A stretch of DNA of 17,088 nucleotides from JASFRI01 sp050115015. Lineage in GTDB: Bacteria > Acidobacteriota > Polarisedimenticolia > CBDVAL01. Both the position numbers and the translations under genes were made by a program. The stretch covers positions 1 through 17,088 of the forward strand of contig JASFRI010000044.1 of the NCBI GenBank assembly GCA_050115015.1, in the 5' to 3' direction. Shown here piece after piece: positions 1-6,588 of the stretch (position 1 is the stretch's first letter; every line of letters begins with the position of its first letter). The notes below the pieces were generated by a model. That model saw only the letters and a program-made list of their open reading frames with translations. It ran no database searches and was not told the origin of the DNA.

Positions 1-1041
1 CACTTCGCCCTCGAGATGGAGCGCATCCACTTCCGCATGTGGCTGTACGCGGGACGGGCGGACGAGCTGCCCGAGCCCGGCTCCTTCCTCACCTGGCCGG
101 TCGCGGGGGAGAACGGCCTGATCCTGAGGGATCCGACGGGGGCGCTGCGCGCGTACCACAACCTCTGCCGGCACCGGGGCACGCGCCTGTGCAACGAGGA
201 ATCCGGCACGCTGCAGGGGAAGATCCAGTGCCCCTACCACGCGTGGACCTATGAGCTCGACGGACGGCTTCGCCGGGCGCCCCACATGGAGAGCGTGGCC
301 GGGTTCGAGGCGGCGGACTATCCGCTGCACGCCCTCGCGGCGGACGTCTGGGACGGTCACCTGTTCGTCTCGTTCGCGCGGGGGCCGGCCCCCCTGGCGG
401 AGCAGCTCGCCGGCCTTCCGGAGAGGTTCGCGCCCTGGGGGATGGCGGATCTCGTCCGGGTGGAGCGCCGGCGCTACGTGCTGCGTGCGAACTGGAAGCT
501 GATCCTCCAGAACTACTCCGAGTGCCTGCACTGCCCGGTGGCCCACCCGCAGCTCCAGCGCCTGTCCCACTACATGAGCGGGGACAACGAGCCCCCGCAG
601 CCGACCTACCTGGGCGGCCGCATGGACCTCCGGGACGGGGTCGGTAGCCTCACGCGGGACGGCCGGACCGATCGGCGGCCGCTGCCGGGGCTGAGCGTCG
701 AGGATCGCCGGCACGTCTACTACTACGTCGTGCTGCCGAACCTGCTGTTGAACCTGCACCCGGACTACGTGCTCACGTTCCGGATATCCCCGCGGGCCGT
801 CGACGAGACGGAGATCGTCTGCGACTGGCTCTTCCACCCTGACGAGGTCGCCCGTCCGGGGTTCGATCCCTCGGACGCGGTGGAGTTCTGGGAGATGACG
901 AACCGGCAGGACTGGGAGCTGTCGGAGCGGGCGCAGGCGGGGATCCGCTCCCGGGCCTACGTGCCGGGACCCTACTCGAACCGGGAGGAGCTGCTCTGGG
1001 CGCTGGACCGCATGGTGCTGCGCGCGGAGGAGGAGGCGTGA
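1..1041 (+). CDS. Rieske [2Fe-2S] ring-hydroxylating-type oxygenase, alpha subunit (5' end missing)
   Basis: This is the catalytic subunit of a Rieske non-haem iron oxygenase, which uses electrons from a separate reductase to hydroxylate or demethylate a small substrate. The reading frame is already open at base 1 (codons for HFALE precede the first Met at 16). The family normally has residues of this kind upstream, so the true start lies off the window. Numbering from that Met, the Rieske ligands are C51-x-H53 and C72-x2-H75. The mononuclear iron site is N166/E169/H172/H177 with D299 as the likely third ligand. The bridging residue is Glu169 rather than the Asp of naphthalene dioxygenase. 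Glu is found in carnitine/quaternary-amine monooxygenases of the CntA type, so an amine or betaine substrate is possible but not shown. No beta subunit or reductase is visible. The stop is 6 bp from the convergent next gene. Confidence 0.9.
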   Translation, partial: HFALEMERIHFRMWLYAGRADELPEPGSFLTWPVAGENGLILRDPTGALRAYHNLCRHRGTRLCNEESGTLQGKIQCPYHAWTYELDGRLRRAPHMESVAGFEAADYPLHALAADVWDGHLFVSFARGPAPLAEQLAGLPERFAPWGMADLVRVERRRYVLRANWKLILQNYSECLHCPVAHPQLQRLSHYMSGDNEPPQPTYLGGRMDLRDGVGSLTRDGRTDRRPLPGLSVEDRRHVYYYVVLPNLLLNLHPDYVLTFRISPRAVDETEIVCDWLFHPDEVARPGFDPSDAVEFWEMTNRQDWELSERAQAGIRSRAYVPGPYSNREELLWALDRMVLRAEEEA

Positions 1042-1047
1042 GCGGTC

Positions 1048-1482
1048 CTACCATCCCCGCATCTCGCTCACCGCCTGGTCGCCGGAGAGGGGATCCAGGG
1101 TCTTGAACGACCAGTCCGGCTCGCCGTTCCGGTCCGTGTCCGCCCGGTAACGCCATTCCTCCTCGCCGGCGTCGTTCACCCCCAGGTAGGTGACCCAGAC
1201 GTCCATGCGACCGTCGCCGTCCCGGTCCTCCTCCCAGCGCACTGGCCGCGATCCCGGGACCGTGACGGGCTCCCACCAGCGATAGAAGTAGCGGCCGTCG
1301 ATCCGGCCGTCCCGGTTTCCGTCCACCGCCCGCACCGTGGTGCGGCCGAACGAGCGCCGGTAGGTCACGAGCCCGATCCCCTCCTCGTCGACCATCTTCC
1401 AGCCGAACAGCCACCAGCTCAGCGGCATGGAGGCGACGAACAGGAGGGCCACGAGAAGCTGCCGGGGGCCGATCCGGTCCAT
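1048..1482 (-). CDS. Small membrane-anchored protein with three Asp-rich calcium-loop-like motifs
   Basis: I do not recognise a named family. The 144-residue product has a short basic N-terminus and one hydrophobic segment (about residues 9-28), so it is probably an inner-membrane-anchored or exported protein. The rest is soluble and contains three similar loops about 30 residues apart: D54-x-N56-x-D58-G-x2-D62, D86-x-D88-x-D90-G-x2-D94 and D115-x-D117-x-N119-G-x2-D123. Each is followed by aromatic residues. The DxDxDGxxD pattern resembles EF-hand, dockerin or thrombospondin-type-3 calcium loops, but the flanking helices of a true EF-hand are not evident. I chose the ATG at 1482. A TTG 21 bp upstream (1503) is possible but only adds residues before the membrane segment. 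No strong Shine-Dalgarno is seen for either start. It stands alone, convergent with the Rieske gene. Confidence 0.7.
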   Translation of the reverse strand: MDRIGPRQLLVALLFVASMPLSWWLFGWKMVDEEGIGLVTYRRSFGRTTVRAVDGNRDGRIDGRYFYRWWEPVTVPGSRPVRWEEDRDGDGRMDVWVTYLGVNDAGEEEWRYRADTDRNGEPDWSFKTLDPLSGDQAVSEMRGW

Positions 1483-1793
1483 GCCGGCACCTAGCCCGAG
1501 CAATTCACAACCTGCCGGCCCCGGGAGGGCCGAGAGCCTGCGCGCCTGCGTTGGATCTCCTCGACGGGTCCACCAACCCGCCCTCGGAGCTCCGCCTGGT
1601 CCCGCAAGCTCTCCATCCCTCCCGCCAGACCGTCACGTTCTGCCGCCACCCGGATTTGCATGTCCGGTTGCCGCGGTGGGTTTCCACCCTTCGAACCGGC
1701 AGGTGGTGAATCGTCCGGGCCAGGATACCGCCCATCTCGCAGTCCCTCCGGTTGGTCCGATCCTGCCCCACGGCGCCGCGGGGTGCCAGCCTC
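1483..1793. other. Intergenic spacer between hemW and the small Asp-loop gene
   Basis: About 311 bp with no convincing gene. Short open frames on both strands here are GC-driven and lack start signals. I looked for a tRNA around the TTCGAA at about 1697, but the flanking bases do not make a T-arm. The spacer should hold the promoter of the 1048-1482 gene and the 3' end of the hemW transcript. The only structure I can point to is the near-palindrome at 1766-1783. Confidence 0.6.
1766..1783 (-). terminator. GC-rich hairpin 11 bp after the hemW stop
   Basis: CCCCACGGCGCCGCGGGG is a palindrome except for one A/C mismatch, which becomes a G-U pair in the minus-strand transcript (CCCCG...UGGGG). 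It lies just after the hemW stop codon, where a transcript end is expected. There is no U-tract after it, so it is at best a weak or non-canonical terminator or a 3'-end stabilising stem. Confidence 0.3.
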
Positions 1794-2939
1794 TCAGGGC
1801 TCCAGCCGGAACAGGGGCGCCAGGCTGTCGGCCACCGCCAGGCCATCCAGGGTGGGGATCAGGCGATCGCCCCGCGCCTCGATCAGCCCCTCGGCGCAGA
1901 GCCGCTCGATCAGTTCCCGGTTGTCGGCCTGCAGATCCAGACCGGAGAGCGTCCTCGTCGTCTCGAGGTCGACGCCGGCGCAGGTGCGCAGGCCGGTCAT
2001 CAGGCACTCCAGGGCCAGGCCGGGACCATCCAGGATCTCCTCCGCTTCCACCGGGGGCCGGCCGCGATCCAGGGCTTCCTGCCAGGCATCCGCCTTCCTC
2101 AGGTTCCACCAGCGCCTGCGGTCCCGATACGAATGGGCGGCCGGTCCCAGTCCGAGGTAGGGGGTGTGGTCCCAGTACTTGCGGTTGTGCCGGGAATGAT
2201 GTGCTGGCGAGGTCGCGAACTGGGAGACCTCGTAGGCGGGCATGCCGCGCGCACTCATGTGGCGATGGGTGATCCGGAACATGTCCGCCTGGGCGTCCTC
2301 GGGCAGCTCCAGCAGGGTGCCGCGCCGCGCCGCGGCACCGAAGCGCGTACCGGCATGGATGGTTAGCTGGTAGCAGGAGACGTGGTCCGGGGCCAGTTCC
2401 AGCGCTCGGTCCATCTCGGCCTGCCACGCGTCCGGGGTCTGCCCCGGCAGCCCGTAGATCAGGTCGATGGAGACGGTGGGGAACTCCGCTTCCCGGGCCA
2501 GCCGGACCGCACGGCAGCCGTCCTCTGCGCTGTGCAGGCGCTCGAGAAACGCCAGCCCCTCCGGGTTCAGCGCCTGGATCCCGAGGCTCAGCGTGTGCAC
2601 CCCCAGCCGTCGCCAGGCCCGCAGCATGTCGGGAGTCACGTCCTCAGGGTTCACCTCCAGGAACACGCGGGTGTCCGGATCGAGCGCCAGGCTCGCCGCG
2701 ACCGCCTCGAGAATGCGCTCCAGGTCGGCCGGCTCCAGGCAGGACGGGGTCCCGCCGCCGAGGTAGATCGTGTCGAGCTGCCATCCCTCGCCGGCGTGCC
2801 GGTGGATCTCGGTGATCAGGTGATCGACGTAGCGCCGCCGCCGGGGTCCGTCGCCGGTGCGCACCGCGAAGTCGCAGTAGGGGCAGATGCGGGCGCAGAA
2901 AGGGACGTGCAGGTAGAGGCCCGCGCGCTCCCCGCTCAA
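1794..2939 (-). CDS. hemW: HemW-like radical SAM haem chaperone/oxidase-related protein
   Basis: This is a radical S-adenosylmethionine protein of the HemN/HemW family. HemW members are regarded as haem chaperones, and many are annotated as oxygen-independent coproporphyrinogen III oxidase-like. In the 381-residue product the [4Fe-4S] motif is C15-x3-C19-x2-C22 followed by D-F. This is CxxxCxxCxF as in HemW, not CxxxCxxCxC as in true HemN. GGGTPS at 61-66 is the SAM-binding glycine motif, the strand ending IDLIYGLPGQT is at 158-168, and HNRKYW at 251-256 followed by GLGPAAHS is the HemW signature. The length is typical. No ATG or GTG exists in this frame near the conserved N-terminus, so the start is most likely the TTG at 2939, which overlaps the lepA stop as TTGA. 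It is therefore probably translated by coupling to lepA. A much longer open frame running through lepA in this frame is an artefact of GC content. Confidence 0.92.
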   Translation of the reverse strand: MSGERAGLYLHVPFCARICPYCDFAVRTGDGPRRRRYVDHLITEIHRHAGEGWQLDTIYLGGGTPSCLEPADLERILEAVAASLALDPDTRVFLEVNPEDVTPDMLRAWRRLGVHTLSLGIQALNPEGLAFLERLHSAEDGCRAVRLAREAEFPTVSIDLIYGLPGQTPDAWQAEMDRALELAPDHVSCYQLTIHAGTRFGAAARRGTLLELPEDAQADMFRITHRHMSARGMPAYEVSQFATSPAHHSRHNRKYWDHTPYLGLGPAAHSYRDRRRWWNLRKADAWQEALDRGRPPVEAEEILDGPGLALECLMTGLRTCAGVDLETTRTLSGLDLQADNRELIERLCAEGLIEARGDRLIPTLDGLAVADSLAPLFRLEP

Positions 2940-4735
2940 GACCCGGCGTCCGTCTTCAGCACGGCGACGAAGGCGGACTGGGGGATGTCCACGGAGCCGA
3001 CCGTTTTCATCCGCTTCTTTCCCTCCCTCTGCTTCTCCAGCAGCTTCCGCTTCCGGGTGATGTCTCCTCCATAGCACTTGGCGGTGACGTCCTTCCGGAG
3101 CGCCTGCACGTTGGAGCGTGCGATGATCTTGCCGCCGATCGCCCCCTGGATCGCGATCTTGAACTGATGGCGCGGGATCTCCTCGGCGAGACGATCGCAG
3201 TAGTGGAGTGCCCGCGTGCGGGCCTTGTCGCGGTGGACGAGCTGGGAGAGGGCGTCCACCGGCTCTCCGTTCACGAGGATGTCGACCTTCACGAGGTCCG
3301 TCGGCCGGTAGTCGAGGATCTCGTAGTCGAAGGACCCGTAGCCCTGGGTACCGGACTTGAGCCGATCGTAGAAGTCGAACAGGACCTCCGCCAGCGGAAG
3401 CTCGGCGGTCATCTCCACCCGGCCCACCGCCAGGTAGTTGAACTGCACGTTCTCGCCGCGACGCTCCCGGCACAGCTCCATCACCGTCCCGATGTAGCGC
3501 TCCGGGATCAGGATCGATGCCTTGATGAACGGCTCCTCCGCCCCGGCGATGAAGTTGGGGTCCGGGTAGTAGCTCGGGTTGTCCACCCAGGTGGACTCGC
3601 CGTTCTCGAGCTGGATGCGGTAGCGGACGGAGGGAGCGGACAGGAGCAAAGACAGGTCGTACTCGCGCCGCAGCCGCTCCTGCACCACCTCGAGGTGGAG
3701 TAGCCCCAGAAAGCCACAGCGGAAGCCATGGCCCAGCGCGGCGGAAGAGTCCTTTTCGTAGGTCAGCGCCGCGTCGTTGAGGACCAGCTTCTCCAGCGCC
3801 TTGACCAGCTCCGGGTACTCGTCGGTCGCCATGGGATAGATGGACGAGAAGACGACGGGCTTGGCCTCCTTGTAGCCGGGAAGCGGCTCCGTCGCCGGCC
3901 GGTCCGCATCGGTCAGCGTGTCTCCGACGGCCACGTCGCGGACGGTCTTGATCCCCGCGAGGATGTACCCCACCGAGCCGGCGGAGAGCTCCTTCATCGG
4001 CACCCGCTGGAGCCGCAGCCGCCCGACCTCCTCGATGTCGTAATCCGTCTCGGAGTGCATGAGCCGGACGTTCTGGCCCTGCCGGAGCGAGCCGTCCATC
4101 ACCCGGCAGTAGAGCACGACGCCGCGATAGACGTCGTACTGCGCGTCGAAGAGCAATGCCCGCGTCGGCGCGTCGGGGTTGCCACGCGGTGGTGGAAGCC
4201 TCTTGACGATCGCCTCCAGCACGTCCTGGATCCCCGTCCCCTCCTTGGCGGAGCAGCGGATCGCGGCCTCCGGGTCGAGCCCGAGATCGGCCTCGACCTC
4301 CTCCAGCACGCGATCGACGTCGGCAGAGGGAAGATCGATCTTGTTGATCACCGGCACCAGCTCGAGGTCGTACTCCAGCGCGAGATACATGTTCGCGACG
4401 GTCTGCGCCTCGACCCCCTGGGAGGCGTCGATCAGCAGCAACGCTCCCTCGCAGGACATCAGGGAGCGGCGCACCTCGTGGGAGAAGTCGACGTGCCCGG
4501 GGGTATCGATCAGGTTGAGCTGGTAGGTCTCGCCGTCCGCGGCGGTGTAGTCGAGGGTGATCGTGTTGCTCTTGATCGTGATGCCGCGCTCCCGCTCGAT
4601 GTCCATCGAGTCGAGGATCTGCGCGCGGAACTGCCGCGGGTCGACGGCGCCGCAGTGCTGGATCAACCGGTCGGCGAGGGTCGACTTCCCGTGATCGATG
4701 TGGGCGATGATGGAGAAGTTGCGGATATGGCGCAT
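2936..4735 (-). CDS. lepA: Elongation factor 4 (LepA), ribosome-associated GTPase
   Basis: LepA/EF4 is a translational GTPase that acts on ribosomes during initiation or back-translocation under stress, in the cytoplasm or at the membrane. The 599-residue length is standard. The GTPase motifs are all present: the P-loop AHIDHGKST at 11-19, the switch I GITIKSNT at 51-58, DTPGH at 77-81 and NKID at 131-134. The elongation-factor beta-barrel, domain III and EF-G-like C-domain follow. The LepA-specific C-terminal domain contains YGGDITRKRKLLEKQ and ends with the usual SVDIPQ...FVAVLKTD. The ATG at 4735 gives the canonical N-terminus MRHIRNFSIIAHIDHGK. No clear Shine-Dalgarno precedes it. The stop overlaps the TTG start of hemW, a common lepA-hemW arrangement. 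The upstream spacer holds competing GC hairpins that may influence its expression. Confidence 0.98.
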   Translation of the reverse strand: MRHIRNFSIIAHIDHGKSTLADRLIQHCGAVDPRQFRAQILDSMDIERERGITIKSNTITLDYTAADGETYQLNLIDTPGHVDFSHEVRRSLMSCEGALLLIDASQGVEAQTVANMYLALEYDLELVPVINKIDLPSADVDRVLEEVEADLGLDPEAAIRCSAKEGTGIQDVLEAIVKRLPPPRGNPDAPTRALLFDAQYDVYRGVVLYCRVMDGSLRQGQNVRLMHSETDYDIEEVGRLRLQRVPMKELSAGSVGYILAGIKTVRDVAVGDTLTDADRPATEPLPGYKEAKPVVFSSIYPMATDEYPELVKALEKLVLNDAALTYEKDSSAALGHGFRCGFLGLLHLEVVQERLRREYDLSLLLSAPSVRYRIQLENGESTWVDNPSYYPDPNFIAGAEEPFIKASILIPERYIGTVMELCRERRGENVQFNYLAVGRVEMTAELPLAEVLFDFYDRLKSGTQGYGSFDYEILDYRPTDLVKVDILVNGEPVDALSQLVHRDKARTRALHYCDRLAEEIPRHQFKIAIQGAIGGKIIARSNVQALRKDVTAKCYGGDITRKRKLLEKQREGKKRMKTVGSVDIPQSAFVAVLKTDAGS

Positions 4736-4838
4736 CGGTGGAAGCCGCGGAGGCCGGGGAACGGTTCCCGAGACCGGCTCCTACGGTAGCACAGGCGCCG
4801 GGGACCGGCACCGGCCGGGCGCACCCGGTACGGAATTA

Positions 4839-4896
4839 GGCCCCCGGGCCGTGTCGGGGGCACGGCGCCGGGGGCCCGAGAACAGGCCCGGGGGCC
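4839..4896 (-). promoter_or_regulatory. Two mutually exclusive GC hairpins between the secreted-protein gene and lepA
   Basis: GGCCCCCGGGCC (4839-4850) can pair perfectly over 12 bp with GGCCCGGGGGCC (4885-4896). Its first 9 bases can instead pair with CCGGGGGCC (4868-4876); that shorter hairpin gains a second helix, CCGTG (4849-4853) with CACGG (4861-4865). The two folds share a strand and so compete. The element lies about 109 bp after the stop of the upstream minus-strand gene and about 100 bp before lepA. It could be a read-through terminator of the upstream gene or an attenuator-like lepA leader. No U-run follows either stem. Some of this complementarity is cheap at this GC content. Confidence 0.4.
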
Positions 4897-4984
4897 GGCC
4901 GGTCCGGAGCCGGGTCGGGCTCCGCCTCCCCCCTTGTTCCGGCCGTTGCCCCTGCGGGCCTTCCGGATATGGAAAGCCGTGCTG

Positions 4985-5521
4985 CTACGGACCGACGGTG
5001 ATGCTCCCGAGTCCGCTCTGCAGCGTCGCGCCGCCCTGGATCTTGATGCTCCTGGCGCCCCAGTTCAGCGACAGGGTCTGGCCGATCGGCGGCACGTTCA
5101 CCACCAGGTAGCAGCAGAAGGTGGCAGTGTCCCCGGGCTGCAGCGTCGACCCGGCGACGTCGTAGTCGCAGGCGAACGTCGCGGTCTTCAGCGTTCCGTT
5201 CGGCAGCCGGGCGCCCCAGGTCACCTCGTACTGGTTGTAGAGGTCGGCCTCGATGGTGTCCTCCCAGAACACGTTGACCGCCACCGCCTCACCGGTGTGG
5301 AAGACGCCGTCGGGTACACCGTCGAAGCAGGCATTGGCGGGGGTCGTCGTCACGTCGCTGGTGAAGCCGGCCAGGTTGGAGTGCTCCAGGACCGGGAACA
5401 CGGGGTCGGGAAGCGGCCGGATCGCCGTCCTGCCCACGGCGTCTCCGGCGAGGGCCGGACCCCCGGCCAGGGCGAGCCCGATCACTGCAATTGCAACGTA
5501 ATAAACGCTTTTCCGGTTCAT
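4985..5521 (-). CDS. Small secreted protein of unknown function
   Basis: I do not recognise a family. The 178-residue product starts with a clear Sec signal peptide: basic MNRK, a hydrophobic core (about 6-19) and an ALA cleavage site after residue 25. The mature part is about 153 residues, rich in Thr, Val, Gly and aromatic residues in alternating patterns. This suggests a beta-sandwich-like fold, with four Cys (65, 118, 136, 137) that could form disulfides outside the cytoplasm. Two WGAR segments (102-105 and 154-157) may mark an internal two-fold repeat. The ATG at 5521 is well supported by GGAGGT five bases upstream. It is a single gene, divergent from the FHA gene, with its own candidate promoter. 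Its stop is 249 bp before the lepA start. Confidence 0.85.
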   Translation of the reverse strand: MNRKSVYYVAIAVIGLALAGGPALAGDAVGRTAIRPLPDPVFPVLEHSNLAGFTSDVTTTPANACFDGVPDGVFHTGEAVAVNVFWEDTIEADLYNQYEVTWGARLPNGTLKTATFACDYDVAGSTLQPGDTATFCCYLVVNVPPIGQTLSLNWGARSIKIQGGATLQSGLGSITVGP

Positions 5522-5526
5522 GGTGG

Positions 5527-5532
5527 ACCTCC
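5527..5532 (-). promoter_or_regulatory. Shine-Dalgarno GGAGGT of the 4985-5521 gene
   Basis: On the minus strand GGAGGT lies 5 bases before the ATG at 5521. It is one of the strongest ribosome binding sites in the window and fixes the start. Confidence 0.75.
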
Positions 5533-5587
5533 GCGGTCGGCCGCCGAGACGCAGAGGACCGACCGATCCAGGGATTGAGGACCCCCA

Positions 5588-5616
5588 AAGTTACCGCGAA
5601 AGCCCCCCGGGGACAA
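5588..5616 (-). promoter_or_regulatory. Candidate sigma-70-type promoter of the 4985-5521 gene
   Basis: On the minus strand TTGTCC (5616-5611) and TAACTT (5593-5588) are separated by exactly 17 bp. The predicted transcript start is near 5581, giving a leader of about 60 nt. Matches to consensus are only 4/6 and 3/6, but it falls in an AT-richer patch of an otherwise GC-rich divergent spacer. Confidence 0.3.
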
Positions 5617-5724
5617 GCGCCCCGCAAGACCGGGAGGCGGACTACCGTCCCGGGGGGCGGGTCGATCCGCGAGCCCGTGGGGAGGTTCGCGACATCCTGT
5701 CCACCTGTGGCACACTGGACCGCC

Positions 5725-6576
5725 ATGAGCCAGCCGGACGACACGTCTCCCCCCGGCCGGGACGGCGATGCGCTGCCCCCGGGGCTGCGGCTGATCCTGC
5801 GGGTCCTCGAAGGGCCCGACGCCGGCGCGACCCTGGAGATCGACAGGCCGGTCGTCACCGTGGGCCGGGCTGACGTGGACCTCCGGCTGACCGATCCTTC
5901 CGTTTCCTCGCTGCACTTCGCCGTCGAGGTACGGCGGGGGGAGGCATGGATGCGGGACCTCGGGACGACGAACGGGACCCGGGTCAACGGCGATCCCTCC
6001 GAACTGGTGGTTCTGCATTCCCGGGACGAGATCCAGGCCGGCCGGACCCGCATCGTCTTCCAGGTGGCTCCCCGCGACCTCGCGGTCGCGAACGCCGTGG
6101 CCCCCAAGGACGACGCGGAGACCCGCCCCACCGCGGCAGCGCTGGATCCGCGCACGACGGAGCTACTGGACCGGATGCCGAGGGGAACGCCGCCCGACGG
6201 TACGGTGCGGGACGGTGCCCACGACTTCCAGCCGAAGGTCGGCGTGATGCGTCCCGACACGGTGGTCTTCCTGGAGATCCTGACCGGTCCCGACTCCGGC
6301 AACACGTTCAACCTGAGCCAGCCGGGGGTCTATCTGATCGGCCGATCCAACGGTGAGATCCCGCTGACCGATGCGAAGTGCTCCACGAAGCACGCCCAGA
6401 TCCAGGTCCTGGCCGACGATCAGTACTTTCTCACCGACCTCGCCAGCACCAACGGGACCTTCCTGAACGACATCCGGACCTCCCGCCGGCGGCTCAAGCA
6501 CATGGACATCATCCGGATCGGTGACAGCAAGCTGCGATTCACCTCACAGCAGGGCGCCGTGCCGCTTTCCGGGTAG
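5725..6576 (+). CDS. Protein with two FHA (phosphothreonine-binding) domains
   Basis: FHA domains bind phosphothreonine peptides and usually act as adaptors for Ser/Thr kinases or in secretion and envelope complexes. This 283-residue protein has two. FHA1 is about 22-113, with GR at 47-48, S61-x2-H64 and TTNGT at 81-85. FHA2 is about 180-275, with GR at 206-207, S220-x2-H223 and STNGTFLN at 241-248. All core peptide-binding residues are present in both, so both could bind. A Pro/Asp-rich linker (about 114-178) containing several Thr separates them. There is no signal peptide or membrane segment, so it is cytoplasmic. I chose the ATG at 5725. The frame is open upstream to 5491, but that stretch overlaps the divergent gene's signal peptide and looks non-coding. 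No clear Shine-Dalgarno is present. No kinase or phosphatase partner is in the window. It converges on the histidine kinase with 12 bp between stops. Confidence 0.88.
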   Translation: MSQPDDTSPPGRDGDALPPGLRLILRVLEGPDAGATLEIDRPVVTVGRADVDLRLTDPSVSSLHFAVEVRRGEAWMRDLGTTNGTRVNGDPSELVVLHSRDEIQAGRTRIVFQVAPRDLAVANAVAPKDDAETRPTAAALDPRTTELLDRMPRGTPPDGTVRDGAHDFQPKVGVMRPDTVVFLEILTGPDSGNTFNLSQPGVYLIGRSNGEIPLTDAKCSTKHAQIQVLADDQYFLTDLASTNGTFLNDIRTSRRRLKHMDIIRIGDSKLRFTSQQGAVPLSG

Positions 6577-6588
6577 CGCGCTGGGGGT

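Noticed and set aside
1690..1710. TTCGAA resembling a tRNA T-loop
   Set aside because: The five bases on either side do not pair and no acceptor or anticodon arm can be drawn on either strand.
1794..4811. A 1005-codon minus-strand open frame spanning hemW and lepA
   Set aside because: Its first two thirds are the shifted frame of lepA, which is unmistakable. Only the part after the TTG at 2939 (hemW) is coding. High GC keeps the alternate frame open.
5708..5724. TGGCAC-type sequence (possible sigma-54 -24 element) before the FHA gene
   Set aside because: The -12 half reads ACCG instead of TTGC, and the site abuts the start codon.
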